Counted from the stretch's first letter, positions 27,750 to 39,514 are shown. The stretch is DNA of 64,000 nucleotides from Corynebacterium testudinoris (GCF_001021045.1 NZ_CP011545.1:186001-250000); one strand, 5' to 3'. Notes: generated by a model from the sequence alone, not told the origin. Program-made: numbers and translations.

Positions 27750-28844
27750 GTGCCTAAAGTACGCCCGAGTTTCATCGGCAGCGCCGCGCTCATCTTCCTG
27801 GTGGGCTCGGCGCTGCGCCTCGTTGTGCTGGGCCTGGTCGGCCACGCCAACGATCAACAACTCGGTGCCCTGCTGACCTCCTGGGATGCCAAGTACTACC
27901 TGGCCATCGCCCAAGACGGCTATTTCGACGCCGCCATCGCTACCGACGTCCCGGTGCATGAGCGGACCCTGGCGTTCTTCCCCGGGTTCCCCCTGCTCCT
28001 CCGGGCGCTGCACCTGGCTACCGGCTGGGAGCTGTTCTTCCTCGCCCTGCTGCTCAACACAGTGGCCGGCATTGCCCTCACGGCAGGCGCCATGGCCATT
28101 GCACAACGCATGGGGGCGAGTTGGGCGCATCAACTCGGGGCGGGCGTCCTGGCGTCCAGCGCCCCGATGTCGACCACTTTCACCATGCCGTATACCGAGG
28201 CCCTCTTCGGGGCGCTCGCCTTCTGGGCGTTGGTGGCCCTCCTGGATCGTCGCTGGTGGCTGGCTTCCTCGCTCATTTTTCTTTGCGGGTTCACTCGCCT
28301 CACCGCGGTCGCGCTCGTGGGCGTCTTCCTTGTGGTGGTGCTCCTCAAGGCGCGAGGCGATAAAAGGGCCTGGATCGCCCTCCTGCTGAGCCCGTGGTCC
28401 TTCGTCGGCTACCTCGTGTGGGCAAGTTCGCACACGAGGGAGTCTGGGGGCTATTTCGGCATCCAGCAGGATGGTTGGAACTCGTCGTTTGATGGGGGAG
28501 TGGCCACGGTTAAGTGGGTGTATGAAGTCCTCACCAGCTCGACGGACGGGGGCTATCTCCTCAGCGCCGCCGTCATCATCGCCGCTGTGGTCTTCCTCGC
28601 ACTTTCTTGGCGGCGGCTACCGCTGGAAGTGTGGCTCTTCTCCGCGGCGCTCATGGCCACCGTCGTGCTCTCGGATGGCATCATGCACTCCCGCCCCCGT
28701 CTCCTCCTCCCGGCAGTTCTTGTCCTTCTTCCCTGGGTAGTGCGCATTCCCCCGCGGTGGCTGCCCGGGGCCGCGGCGGCGTGGATGGTGTGGGGAGCCT
28801 GGTTTTCGGCATACATGCTTGTGGTCTTTGCCTGGGCGATTTAG
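27750..28844 (+). CDS. PIG-V-like membrane mannosyltransferase
   Basis: A 364-residue protein with about eight or nine membrane helices. The first loop has SWDAKYYLAIAQDGY followed by FFPGFPLLLRAL, matching the PIG-V family of polyprenyl-phosphate-mannose-dependent transferases, where the Asp of this loop is catalytic. It probably adds a mannose to an envelope lipid or glycan. It starts (GTG) 10 bases after the MFS gene and ends before lysC. Confidence 0.7.
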   Translation: MPKVRPSFIGSAALIFLVGSALRLVVLGLVGHANDQQLGALLTSWDAKYYLAIAQDGYFDAAIATDVPVHERTLAFFPGFPLLLRALHLATGWELFFLALLLNTVAGIALTAGAMAIAQRMGASWAHQLGAGVLASSAPMSTTFTMPYTEALFGALAFWALVALLDRRWWLASSLIFLCGFTRLTAVALVGVFLVVVLLKARGDKRAWIALLLSPWSFVGYLVWASSHTRESGGYFGIQQDGWNSSFDGGVATVKWVYEVLTSSTDGGYLLSAAVIIAAVVFLALSWRRLPLEVWLFSAALMATVVLSDGIMHSRPRLLLPAVLVLLPWVVRIPPRWLPGAAAAWMVWGAWFSAYMLVVFAWAI

Positions 28845-28901
28845 GTCGAAGGTAGTTTTCTGGACCGTGCAACTTAATGCCCTATGAGAAGTGGCGGAAG
28901 G

Positions 28902-28907
28902 TACGAT
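28902..28907 (+). promoter_or_regulatory. -10 element of the lysC-asd operon
   Basis: TACGAT lies 43 bases before the GTG start of lysC. I see no clear -35. A ribosome site (GACGAAAGG) lies before the start. Confidence 0.4.
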
Positions 28908-28949
28908 GAACCACGAACTTCGATCCCCGAGACGAAAGGTGGCCCACCG

Positions 28950-31267
<2,318 letters not shown>

Positions 31268-31285
31268 ATAACTCCCAGCCTTCTG

Positions 31286-31315
31286 CCCGCCACAGCCTAG
31301 CTGTGGCGGGTTTTC
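31286..31315 (+). terminator. Terminator of the lysC-asd operon
   Basis: CCCGCCACAG and CTGTGGCGGG form a ten-base-pair stem followed by TTTTCT. Confidence 0.92.
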
Positions 31316-31345
31316 TGTGATCTACCCCCTGACGTTGTGTATATG

Positions 31346-31374
31346 TTGTGCGTTATGTGGAAAAAGCGTTAAAT
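31346..31374 (+). promoter_or_regulatory. Probable promoter of the repeat-bearing surface protein
   Basis: TTGTGC (31346-31351) and TTAAAT (31369-31374) are 17 bases apart, in an AT-rich stretch upstream of the ATG at 31420. Confidence 0.45.
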
Positions 31375-31419
31375 GTATATGTCCAAGTCTTCACACAGAG
31401 CAGGGAGCCTGCGAGGCTT

Positions 31420-33303
31420 ATGTTTACCACTTCAAGAAAGTCCATTACTGCGCTCGTCGCGGCGATGGCAATCGGCATTTCTTCCGTCCTGACCCCGGTC
31501 GCGCAGGCCCAGGATGTCCGTCCCGAGGTTGAGCACCGCGATGGCGACCGTACCGTCGCTTGTTCTGTCGACTGGAACGCTGAAGCGATCTACGACCCGC
31601 GCTTCGGTCCTGCAGACTGGACCAACATGGGTTTCTCCGAGAACGTCTATGACTCGGACAGCTTCAAGAAGCTCCTCCAGGTCCAGCACTGGGGGAATAA
31701 CGCACGCGTCGCCGTCGCTACCTCCAAGCAAATCAACAATGCAAAACTGGTCATCAACCTCCAAGAAGTAGAGGGCCAAACTTGGAGGGGCACTAACTCG
31801 GTTGGTCGACTCTGGGGGCGCCCCGCAGAGCCGCTCTTCAACAAGCCGATCGATCCAACGGGCACCATCGCTGGAAACGTCGTCACTTATGATCTTGGCA
31901 CCCTCGATCCCGGAAGCTTCTTTTCCACGGGGCAATCCATGAGCCCAGGCTTCTCTCTCGCTCAGTTAATGGAGTTTACTAAGCCTGCTGCTGATGGCAC
32001 CTGGAGCAATGCCTTTATGGTGAACGCTCAACTAACCGGTGACCTTGCACCGGGTTCCACCGAGGACTGTGCTGCAACCTTCGATTACGAGGACGCTACG
32101 ACTAAGGCCGGTGAGCCTGTCGATCCAGCCAAGGTCGATGGATTCAACGTTCCTGCAGGATCTGACTACACCGTCGACGAGGATGCTCTCCCCACTGGTT
32201 GGAAGGCTTCGGTCGATGATGCTACTGGCACGTTGACTGTTACTCCTCCGGCAGACGCTAAGCGCGGTGACTCCGCAGACGTAACTGTTACCGTCAAGAT
32301 CCCCAACGGCATCACCCAGACCACGACCGTCACGGTGAAGGTTGTTAGCGATGCTCCGTATGTGTTCGGCTACAACGATGCTGAGACGAAGGCCGGTGAG
32401 CCGGTAAATCCGGCTAAGACCGGAGACTTTGATTTCCCGAACGGGACGACTTTCGAGACCAATGAGGATGCTCTTGGTGGCTGGAAGGCTTCGGTTGATG
32501 AGAACGGCACGCTGACTGTTACTCCTCCGGCTGATGCGAAGCGCGGCGACTCTGCTGAGGTGACGGTGACGGCTACGTTGCCGGATGGTTCGACTCAGAC
32601 CACGACCGTCACGGTGACGGTCACCGGTGAAGATGCTGACGTTGTCTTTGGTTACACCGACGCAGACACCAAGCCTGGTGTCCCGGTTGATCCGTCGAAG
32701 GTGCCTGGTTTTGATCTGCCTGAGGGCACGACCTACGACGTTGATGAGGATGATCTTCCCGCTGGTTGGACCGCTGATGTTGATCCCGATGGCAATCTGA
32801 CGGTTACCCCGCCCGCCACCGCCAAGGATGGTGACTCCGCAGAGGTCAAGGTCACCGCTACTCTGCCGGATGGCACTGTGAAGGAAACTACTGTCACGGT
32901 CACTGTTAAGGATGATGATGGTGCAGTTGTTCCGGGTGCGGGTACGTGTGTTGCTGCTGGTTTGACTGTTGGTTTGCCGCTTTTGCTGTTGGTCCCGGTG
33001 GGTATGGCAGGTCAGCTTAATATTCCGGGCTTGGATCAGCTTAATGCTGATCTGCAGGCTCAGTTGCGTAACGCTAACTCTCAGCTGCAGCAGCAGTTCG
33101 GTATCTTTGATCCGGCTCAGGCTCAGTACATCAACCAGATCAACTCTGAGATCGCTCGCTTTACGGCGGATAACCGCACGATCATTAATGGTGCTGCGAT
33201 GGTTGCTCTTGGTTTGTTGGCTGCGGCTTACCTTTACAACAGCTGTGTTGGTGAGGATGGGACGTCGTCGATGTCGTCGCTGTCCTCGGGTTCCTCCGAA
33301 TAG
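31420..33303 (+). CDS. Secreted surface protein with three Rib/YPDG-type repeats
   Basis: From ATG 31420 the protein has 627 residues. A signal peptide ends near AQAQDVRP (about residue 31). A unique domain of about 190 residues follows, then three immunoglobulin-like repeats of about 94 residues (key words AGEPVDPAK, LTVTPPADAKRGDSAEV and LPDGSTQTTT), which resemble Rib/YPDG repeats of Gram-positive adhesins. The last 130 residues repeat the C-terminal module of the protein at 6284-7609: Cys, hydrophobic stretch, LNIPGLDQLN and QINSEIARF regions, second hydrophobic stretch, Ser-rich tail. There is no LPXTG. A role in adhesion or as a cell-wall spike is inferred. Codon choice shifts strongly to T-ending codons in the second half. 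Confidence 0.8.
   Translation: MFTTSRKSITALVAAMAIGISSVLTPVAQAQDVRPEVEHRDGDRTVACSVDWNAEAIYDPRFGPADWTNMGFSENVYDSDSFKKLLQVQHWGNNARVAVATSKQINNAKLVINLQEVEGQTWRGTNSVGRLWGRPAEPLFNKPIDPTGTIAGNVVTYDLGTLDPGSFFSTGQSMSPGFSLAQLMEFTKPAADGTWSNAFMVNAQLTGDLAPGSTEDCAATFDYEDATTKAGEPVDPAKVDGFNVPAGSDYTVDEDALPTGWKASVDDATGTLTVTPPADAKRGDSADVTVTVKIPNGITQTTTVTVKVVSDAPYVFGYNDAETKAGEPVNPAKTGDFDFPNGTTFETNEDALGGWKASVDENGTLTVTPPADAKRGDSAEVTVTATLPDGSTQTTTVTVTVTGEDADVVFGYTDADTKPGVPVDPSKVPGFDLPEGTTYDVDEDDLPAGWTADVDPDGNLTVTPPATAKDGDSAEVKVTATLPDGTVKETTVTVTVKDDDGAVVPGAGTCVAAGLTVGLPLLLLVPVGMAGQLNIPGLDQLNADLQAQLRNANSQLQQQFGIFDPAQAQYINQINSEIARFTADNRTIINGAAMVALGLLAAAYLYNSCVGEDGTSSMSSLSSGSSE
32080..32364 (+). repeat. Rib-like repeat 1
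   Basis: A 285-base unit beginning at codon TTC of FDYEDATTKAGEPVDPAK. It is the most divergent of the three units at DNA level. Confidence 0.75.
32365..32646 (+). repeat. Rib-like repeat 2
   Basis: A 282-base unit starting with FGYNDAETKAGEPVNPAK, sharing WKASVD and LTVTPPADAKRGDSA with unit 1. Confidence 0.75.
32647..32920 (+). repeat. Rib-like repeat 3
   Basis: The third unit, starting FGYTDADTKPGVPVDPSK, ends just before the Cys of the C-terminal module. Confidence 0.7.
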
Positions 33304-33600
33304 CAGCTAAGTAGCCAGGTGCCCGGTTCCCTTTCGGGGGCCGGGCATCATGCTGTTCTCATCACCGATCAGTCCTATGCCATCTACGTCTCCGTCGTGT
33401 CCGGCCACCTACTCATCGGGTGGCGCGGTGTGTAGAACGTGCGAGCTAGACGGACGCCCTACTTCCATATAGGCGGTGTGCGCAGCTGCGCACACCACGA
33501 CGCCCTGAACGGCATGAACGTGGCACTCTAGTTGCTCACGGGCAAGTATCGCGTGGTGGAAAAACTTCCTAAAAAGTTGCCTCCACCCCTTGCGTGGATC
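33304..33600. other. Intergenic stretch between surface protein and HNH gene
   Basis: No gene seen. It holds a GC hairpin at 33321-33346 (GCCCGG/CCGGGC) that may end the surface protein message, and a 22-base perfect palindrome at 33475-33496. Confidence 0.6.
33475..33496. repeat. 22-base perfect palindrome
   Basis: The left half GGTGTGCGCAG is followed at once by its reverse complement CTGCGCACACC, so there is no loop. It lies about 180 bases upstream of the DUF222/HNH gene. Confidence 0.6.
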
Positions 33601-33618
33601 GCTTACGTGTTCTAGCAT
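33590..33618 (+). promoter_or_regulatory. Promoter of the DUF222/HNH gene
   Basis: TTGCGT (33590-33595) and TAGCAT (33613-33618) are 17 bases apart. The -10 lies inside the inverted repeat at 33601-33638. Confidence 0.5.
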
Positions 33619-33638
33619 TGGGGTTAGAACACGCAAGC
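33601..33638. promoter_or_regulatory. Large inverted repeat over the HNH gene promoter
   Basis: GCTTACGTGTTCTA and TAGAACACGCAAGC are reverse complements at 13 of 14 positions around a ten-base spacer. It covers the -10, so a repressor bound here would block transcription. Confidence 0.5.
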
Positions 33639-33661
33639 GAAGGGTAGGGGGGTGAACGCAC

Positions 33662-35014
33662 GTGAGTATTGAGATTGTCTACTCAGGAAAGCCACGAGCG
33701 CTTTCTCTCGACACCAGCATGTCACTGGTGGAGGCGCACCTTAAAGAGATACTTGCCCGCCCCCAGCACTACTACGCTGTTAGTTCACCTGATGATCCTG
33801 TTGCTCGTCGGGGAACACAGATGCGCCAAGAAGACCACGAACTCTGGCAATCAGTCCTCCCCGGTGATGATGAGGACATCGACATGGTGCTTGCTCGGTT
33901 GCGGCGTTCGTTGGGGCGTGGGGATCAGTTCCTGATGTCTGCGATCAGTGCCCACCATCGCCTCAACGAACTGCCACAGTTAAAGGCAGTCCAAGAGCAG
34001 CACTTCCATCTTGACCTCCCACGGCTGAAGGTCATTGATAGTGTCCTGTGCAAAGCAGACACGACTGTCTTAGAGCACCTCGATCTCATTGATACTGAAC
34101 TAGCAGAGTTTTTGACTCCCACCCGGGCGAATCAGATCTTGCCGACGGCAGGCAAGATCAAAAACCGTCTGAACGCGATCATCACGATGCTTGATGATTC
34201 GATCTCTGCTGAGGATCCCGCACCACCACCGGTTGATAGTGTCTCAATAGCCTTCCAGGATGGCCGGGGTCTGTTGCATGCTGATCTTGATGGGATCACC
34301 GCCCAAGAGATAGACCTCCGGGTCCGCAGGTATGCGATTATTCATGGGGTTAGCCAGGCGGAGGCACTCGTAGCGTTGATTAGGGGGGAGGGGGCAACGA
34401 ATGTCACCCTTAACCTGTATCGGGCGTCGGATATCCCGACGGCGCCGGGGTGGGTGTCTGGGGTGGGGTATCTGACGCTTAAGCAGACTGAGGATCTGCT
34501 GAACCGGGTGGATGCGGAGATTGATCTTGATGCGATCGCCCAAAAGGTTTCGTCTGCGTATGCGACCCCGGCTGATATTCGTTCCTTGGTGGTTGGTCTG
34601 GATGGGTCGTGTGCGGTGGGTGGGTGTGATACTCCGGCTCATCGGGCGCAGATGGATCATCGGGTGAATCATGCTGATGGTGGGCCCACGACGGCAGCAA
34701 ACCTTGCGCCGTTGTGTGTGAGGCATCATGCGATGAAAACTGACCGGCGGGTGACTTATGTGTTGGATCCGGTGACGAGGCGGAAGTACTTCCTCTTTGA
34801 TGATGGGTCGTGGGCGGAGTCTGAAGGTGATGGCCCGCTAGCTCCTAGCGAGCGGCGGTGGATGCAGACGGTATCCCAACGCATCAGCAAACGCAGGGCG
34901 AGAATTCGCTCGGAGTCTCAGGCTCAGAGGAGAGAGCAAGGCGAACCGGAGAAACCACCACCACCTAGCGAGCGTTCTAATTGCTCTGAATGGGGACGCC
35001 CCTTTGATAGGTGA
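33662..35014 (+). CDS. DUF222/HNH endonuclease-domain protein
   Basis: A 450-residue protein. The C-terminal part has the HNH motif: CAVGGCDTPAHRAQMDHRVN with a CxxxC zinc pair, then HADGGPTTAANLAPLCVRHH. The long helical N-terminal part is of the DUF222 kind found in many multi-copy actinobacterial HNH proteins; their function is not settled. The tail is basic and Arg/Glu-rich. The GTG start is weakly supported, but the promoter lies 44 bases upstream. It may behave as a mobile-type gene. Confidence 0.78.
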   Translation: MSIEIVYSGKPRALSLDTSMSLVEAHLKEILARPQHYYAVSSPDDPVARRGTQMRQEDHELWQSVLPGDDEDIDMVLARLRRSLGRGDQFLMSAISAHHRLNELPQLKAVQEQHFHLDLPRLKVIDSVLCKADTTVLEHLDLIDTELAEFLTPTRANQILPTAGKIKNRLNAIITMLDDSISAEDPAPPPVDSVSIAFQDGRGLLHADLDGITAQEIDLRVRRYAIIHGVSQAEALVALIRGEGATNVTLNLYRASDIPTAPGWVSGVGYLTLKQTEDLLNRVDAEIDLDAIAQKVSSAYATPADIRSLVVGLDGSCAVGGCDTPAHRAQMDHRVNHADGGPTTAANLAPLCVRHHAMKTDRRVTYVLDPVTRRKYFLFDDGSWAESEGDGPLAPSERRWMQTVSQRISKRRARIRSESQAQRREQGEPEKPPPPSERSNCSEWGRPFDR

Positions 35015-35100
35015 CCGCCGAGGCGGCTACTAGCGCTGCACGTTTTCGGTGGCACTCGCTTCCCTCCCGTTCGAAGCGGCAAAGCCAAGACTAAATCTGA

Positions 35101-35128
35101 TGCCCGGCCACCGTTAGGCGACCGGGCA
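35101..35128 (-). terminator. Hairpin between HNH gene and YkvI-like gene
   Basis: TGCCCGG and CCGGGCA pair around a 14-base loop. On the leftward strand it is followed by CAGATTTAG, so it most likely ends the YkvI-like gene. Confidence 0.55.
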
Positions 35129-35143
35129 GGGGAAGGCAAGAAG

Positions 35144-36475
35144 CTACTTCTTCTCCGGGATCTCCTCCACAACGGTGGGTTTGGTGTGCTCAACGTAGAC
35201 AACGCTGGACGGGGGATCGGTGGGGTCGTAGTCCAGCGAGGGGTCGGATTCGAGCTCGGAGGTGATGTCCTCGGTGAGCGACTCTTTGAACTTCTTGTCA
35301 GGCACGTTGGACTCGCGGGCGAGCCTGCGCAGTTCGGCTTGGTTCTTCTTGGTGTAGCGCTTGCGCGGATCGAGCTTGCGGGCCAGGAGCTGGCGGGCAC
35401 GGAGGCGTCGTTCTCCTTCGGCGCTTACCTTGTTGCGGCCGCGGAACCAGGCGTAAGAGAGGACGGCGATCATGAGGATGCCCAGGTATCCGAGGACGGG
35501 GTAGACGTAGGAAACGAGGTCTCGGAACCCGAAGAAGCTCAGGCCGTAGCCGATGAGGCAGGCGGCGATGAAGACCGGACGGAAACGGGAGGGGTTGCCG
35601 CGGGTGAGGCGCTTGCCCAGGGCGTAGAACATGCCGATAGCGGTGTTGAAGATCATGCCGAAGACCACGAAGGTCATGAGGAGGCCGAAGATGGGGTGGA
35701 TTTGGTTGATCAGCGCCAGAACGGGCATGTCCTCGCCGCCGACGGAGTCGACGCTGACGTAGAGGGCGAGGACCAGCAGCATGAGCATGAGGAGGAAGAA
35801 GAGGCCGGCGATGAGTCCGCCGAGGCCAGCGGCGCGGGTGTCCAGGTGGGTGCCGCCGATGACGATGGCCATGGAGACGGCGGTCATGATGGACAGGCCG
35901 ACGTAGTTGAGGGCGGCGAGCCACCAGTTCGGCAGGGTGGTGACGACGGAGGCGGAGGCGCTGTTGAGGGCGTCCCAGTCGGGGGAGGTGGTGATGAGGG
36001 TCCAGACGGTGGCGAGCACGATGAAGAAGATGATGAAGGGCGTGATCGCGCCGATGACGGCGGAGACTTTATCCACGTCGAGCATGCCGGTGACTAGCAC
36101 GAGGGCCAGCATGATGGTCGCGCCGATCCAGGGGGCGGTGCCGAACTGTTGGTTGAGGTTGGAGCCGCCGCCGGCGAACATGACGAAGCCGATGCAGAAG
36201 AGGGTGGCGATGGTGGAGATGTCGAGGATCCAGCCGGTGATCGGTCGGGAGACTCGGCTGATGACGGCGGTGTGGTCGGTGGCCTGGAAGTAGCTGCCGA
36301 GCTGGAGAACGGCGACGCCGGTGATGATCATGAGGGCGGACGCGAGGACTGCGCCGACGACGCCCCAGTTGCCGAAGGCGACGAAGTATTGGAGGGCCTC
36401 TTGTCCGGAGGCGAAACCTGCACCGACGATGAGGCCGATGAAGGACATGGAAATCAACAAAGCTCTTTTGAACAT
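35144..36475 (-). CDS. YkvI-family membrane transporter
   Basis: A 443-residue protein with about ten membrane helices, starting MFKRALLISMSFIGLIVGAGFASGQEALQYF, where GAGFASGQE is typical of YkvI proteins distantly related to the APC transporters. A cytoplasmic tail of about 100 residues, rich in Lys/Arg then Glu/Asp, follows the last helix. Substrate unknown. CAGGAG lies before the ATG. It is downstream of sigC on the same strand with an 88-base gap. Confidence 0.75.
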   Translation of the reverse strand: MFKRALLISMSFIGLIVGAGFASGQEALQYFVAFGNWGVVGAVLASALMIITGVAVLQLGSYFQATDHTAVISRVSRPITGWILDISTIATLFCIGFVMFAGGGSNLNQQFGTAPWIGATIMLALVLVTGMLDVDKVSAVIGAITPFIIFFIVLATVWTLITTSPDWDALNSASASVVTTLPNWWLAALNYVGLSIMTAVSMAIVIGGTHLDTRAAGLGGLIAGLFFLLMLMLLVLALYVSVDSVGGEDMPVLALINQIHPIFGLLMTFVVFGMIFNTAIGMFYALGKRLTRGNPSRFRPVFIAACLIGYGLSFFGFRDLVSYVYPVLGYLGILMIAVLSYAWFRGRNKVSAEGERRLRARQLLARKLDPRKRYTKKNQAELRRLARESNVPDKKFKESLTEDITSELESDPSLDYDPTDPPSSVVYVEHTKPTVVEEIPEKK

Positions 36476-36563
36476 TTTGAGGAATGGACTCCTGAAGAGG
36501 GGAAATGCTTTTCCCTTTATTTAACCTGTTCACATCCCTAGTGTCACATCAGAAGAAGCTGGG

Positions 36564-37130
36564 TTAGGTGTTGTTCTCGGAGCCTTTGGCGGTTGCTTCG
36601 ATGAGGTCTTGGCGGGCGCGGGCGACCCGGGAGCGGATGGTGCCGATCCGCACTCCGGTGATTTTCGCGGCCTCTTCGTAGGTGTAGCCGAGGACCTGCG
36701 TGAGGATGAGGGCTTCGCGGCGTTCGGGAGGGAGGGCGTCGATAAGCGTGCGGGCGTCGATCCAATCGGACCAGGAGGAGGCGTTGGCACCGTCGACGAT
36801 GGTGCCGGCGGCGGCGTCTTCGTATTCGGTGACGGATTTGCGGGGGCGGGCCATGTCGTGGCGGATGTTGTCGACCCAGACGCGGCGGGCGAGGGAGAGC
36901 AGCCAGGTGCGTGCGGATGAGCGGGCGGCGAAGCGGGGGAGGGCGCTCATGACGCGGAGGTAGGTCTCTTGGGTGAGGTCGTCGGCGATATCGCGTCCGC
37001 CGAGGTGGGCGAGTAGCCGCCAGACGTCGTCTTGGGTGGCGCGAATGAACTCCGTGAGGGCCTGCTTGTCTCCGCGACCTGCGCGGAGGGCGAGGTCGGT
37101 GACGAGGGCGTCGTCGCGCGCGGAGTGCAT
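36564..37130 (-). CDS. sigC: ECF-type RNA polymerase sigma factor SigC
   Basis: A 188-residue ECF sigma factor. Region 2 contains DDLTQETYLRVMSALPRF and the -10 recognising RTWLLSLARRVWVDNIRHD; region 4 has LPPERREALILTQVLGYTYEEAAKITGVRIGTIRSRVARAR. The ATG at 37130 gives a standard N-terminus, so the longer frame is not used. Its place beside katA matches sigC of C. glutamicum, which controls respiratory genes such as cytochrome bd; I rely on that synteny for the name. No anti-sigma gene is next to it. Confidence 0.88.
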   Translation of the reverse strand: MHSARDDALVTDLALRAGRGDKQALTEFIRATQDDVWRLLAHLGGRDIADDLTQETYLRVMSALPRFAARSSARTWLLSLARRVWVDNIRHDMARPRKSVTEYEDAAAGTIVDGANASSWSDWIDARTLIDALPPERREALILTQVLGYTYEEAAKITGVRIGTIRSRVARARQDLIEATAKGSENNT

Positions 37131-37293
37131 GGTCACGAGTGTTGAGGTTACCAGGGCAAACGTCTGTGGCCGATCCGGATAAGGGTATCCATCCTTGCGG
37201 GGTAAGCGTCGGGAGGGTAAACTATTAATCAGCTCCAAGCGATAAGAAGAGTTAATAAACGGCTCGCAAGGGCCCTGTCAGGAAAGAGGAAAC

Positions 37294-38850
37294 ATGTCCC
37301 ACGACCACCACGACAGTTCCGCCGCCGACCAGATCATTGACCGGGGCGTTCGCGAGTCCGTCACCGGCAACACCACGCTCCACAACGGAGCGCCGGTAGC
37401 ATCGGAGAACATTTCCGTCACCGTCGGCCCGCAGGGCCCCAACGTCCTCAATGACATTCACCTCATTGAAAAGCTCGCGCACTTCAACCGCGAGAACGTG
37501 CCCGAGCGCATCCCCCACGCTAAGGGCCACGGCGCCTTCGGTGAGCTGCACATCACCCACGATGTGTCCCAGTACACCAAGGCCAAGCTCTTCCAGCCCG
37601 GTACCGTCACCCCGATGGGCATTCGCTTCTCCACCGTCGCCGGTGAGAAGGGCTCCCCGGACACCTGGCGCGACGTCCACGGTTTTGCGCTGCGGTTTTA
37701 TACCCAGGACGGCAACTACGACATCGTGGGCAACAACACCCCTACCTTCTTCCTGCGTGACGGCATTAAGTTCGCCGACTTCATTCACTCGCAGAAGCGC
37801 CTCAACGACTCCGGCCTGCGTGACGCTGACATGCAGTGGGATTTCTGGACCCGCACCCCGGAGTCCGCTCACCAGGTGACCTACCTCATGGGTGACCGCG
37901 GTACCCCGAAGACCACCCGCCACATGAATGGCTACGGCTCCCACACCTACCAGTGGGTCAATGAGGCCGGCGAGGCTTTCTGGGTGAAGTACCACTTCAT
38001 CTCCCGTCAGGGCGTGGAGAACTTCACCGCCGCTGAGGCGGAGGAGATGGCTGGCAAGAACGCTGACCACCACCGCCAGGATCTCTTCGAGTCGATCGAG
38101 AAGGGTGACTTCCCGACCTGGGACGTCAAGGTTCAGATCATGCCGGTCGCTGAGGCGGACAACTACCGCTTCAACCCCTTCGATCTGACCAAGGTGTGGT
38201 CGAAGAAGGACTACCCTCGCATCGACGTCGGCCACTTCACCCTCAACCGCAACCCGCGTAACTTCCACGCGCAGATCGAGCAGATCGCTCTCGATCCGTC
38301 GAACTTGGTTCCCGGCATTGGTTTCTCCCCGGACCGCATGCTTCAGGCTCGTATCTTTGCCTACTCTGACCAGCAGCGTTACCGCATCGGGCCGAACTTC
38401 CGTGACATCCCGGTGAACCAGCCGATCAACCCGGTCAACACCTACAGCCGTGAGGGCAGCATGGCCTACATCTTCAACGATGGCGCCGAGCCCTCCTACA
38501 CCCCGAACCGCTACGACAAGGGTGCAGGCTACCTGGACAACGGCGAGGATTCGTCGTCCGGCCAGACTTACGGTGCGGCCAATGATCTCTACATCACCCC
38601 GGATGCGCACGGCACCGATCTGGTCCGCGCGGCGTACGTCCAGCACCCGGAGGACGGCGATTTCGTGCAGGCCGGCATCCTCTACCGCGAGGTGTACAAC
38701 GATGAGGAGAAGCAGCGCCTCGTCGAGAATATCGCCGGTGCGATGGCTGGTGTGTCTCCGTCCGTCGAGGAGCGCGTCTACTGGTACTGGGGTCAGGTTG
38801 ATGCTGATCTCGGTGAGCGCGTTAAGGCTGAATTCTCTAAGACGAAGTAG
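37294..38850 (+). CDS. katA: Catalase
   Basis: A monofunctional haem catalase of 518 residues that breaks down H2O2. The distal His is in [12 protein letters not shown] (around residue 75), the Asn is within FFLRDGIKF and nearby, and the proximal Tyr is in [26 protein letters not shown] gives a ribosome site. It is divergent from sigC. An AT-rich stretch upstream (CTATTAAT then GATAAG) could hold an OxyR site, but the match is weak. Confidence 0.96.
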   Translation: MSHDHHDSSAADQIIDRGVRESVTGNTTLHNGAPVASENISVTVGPQGPNVLNDIHLIEKLAHFNRENVPERIPHAKGHGAFGELHITHDVSQYTKAKLFQPGTVTPMGIRFSTVAGEKGSPDTWRDVHGFALRFYTQDGNYDIVGNNTPTFFLRDGIKFADFIHSQKRLNDSGLRDADMQWDFWTRTPESAHQVTYLMGDRGTPKTTRHMNGYGSHTYQWVNEAGEAFWVKYHFISRQGVENFTAAEAEEMAGKNADHHRQDLFESIEKGDFPTWDVKVQIMPVAEADNYRFNPFDLTKVWSKKDYPRIDVGHFTLNRNPRNFHAQIEQIALDPSNLVPGIGFSPDRMLQARIFAYSDQQRYRIGPNFRDIPVNQPINPVNTYSREGSMAYIFNDGAEPSYTPNRYDKGAGYLDNGEDSSSGQTYGAANDLYITPDAHGTDLVRAAYVQHPEDGDFVQAGILYREVYNDEEKQRLVENIAGAMAGVSPSVEERVYWYWGQVDADLGERVKAEFSKTK

Positions 38851-38875
38851 CTTATCGACGATTGCGTGGGGTCAA

Positions 38876-38905
38876 CCCCCAGCACACCTCACGGTGTGCT
38901 GGGGG
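38876..38905. terminator. Strong terminator between katA and the mrp operon
   Basis: CCCCCAGCACACC and GGTGTGCTGGGGG form a 13-base-pair stem with a TCAC loop, with TT after it. It can serve both convergent units. Confidence 0.9.
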
Positions 38906-38912
38906 TTGTCCG

Positions 38913-39242
38913 CTATTTGTAGGCTTCGTGGTGGAGACGATCGACGACGGTGACGCCGTAGATCGAGCGGCCCATGTAATAGGAGCCGACGGAGCCGACG
39001 ATCCACACGCCAGCGATGGCGATGATGGCGCGGACGAAGTTATTTGGGTCGAAGCCCTGGGTGGACCAATCCATGATGAGCTTGGCCACTAACAGCAGTG
39101 GCACGCCAACGCCGACGACGGGACCCAGCAGATTGACCCGGGTGAGGGCGTCGGGGGCGCGCCACATGGCCAGAGCGGTGGCAACAACCATGATGGTGGC
39201 GTTGATGACGAGGACGGAAACGATGATCTCGGCGATAGTCAT
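38913..39242 (-). CDS. mrpG: Na+/H+ antiporter subunit MrpG
   Basis: A 109-residue membrane protein with three helices, the last gene of the operon. The MnhG/MrpG pattern is seen in TRVNLLGPVVGVGVPLLLVAKL. It shares one base with the mrpF stop. Confidence 0.85.
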   Translation of the reverse strand: MTIAEIIVSVLVINATIMVVATALAMWRAPDALTRVNLLGPVVGVGVPLLLVAKLIMDWSTQGFDPNNFVRAIIAIAGVWIVGSVGSYYMGRSIYGVTVVDRLHHEAYK

Positions 39243-39514
39243 TAGCGGCGTCCCTTCGAGATGATGCGTGCCATGGACAGGGTGGGGAGCACGCCGCCGG
39301 CGATGGCTGCGAGGATGGCTACCTCGTAGGCGATGGAGGTGGCGTGGGTGAGCGTCCAGGTGAGGTAGACGCAGATCATCGAGTAGAAGACCAGGTCACT
39401 GAGCACGGCCCGGGTGAGGAAGTCCGAGGTCTTGATGATGAGGACGAGGCCCGACAGCAGCGCGAGGACCATGATCCCGATGCAGACGGCGAGGATCCAT
39501 TCGAAGGGGCTCAT
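39242..39514 (-). CDS. mrpF: Na+/H+ antiporter subunit MrpF
   Basis: A 90-residue protein with three helices (MSPFEWILAVCIGIMVLALL, a middle helix with TRAVLSDLVFYSM, and a last helix). The ATGA overlap with mrpE and the one-base overlap with mrpG indicate coupling. Confidence 0.85.
   Translation of the reverse strand: MSPFEWILAVCIGIMVLALLSGLVLIIKTSDFLTRAVLSDLVFYSMICVYLTWTLTHATSIAYEVAILAAIAGGVLPTLSMARIISKGRR

Noticed and set aside
33662..35014. Group II intron or IS element around the HNH gene
   Set aside because: No reverse transcriptase, transposase or flanking duplications seen.
37200..37293. OxyR or SigC-specific promoter between sigC and katA
   Set aside because: CTATTAAT and GATAAG fit only loosely; not enough to report as a site.
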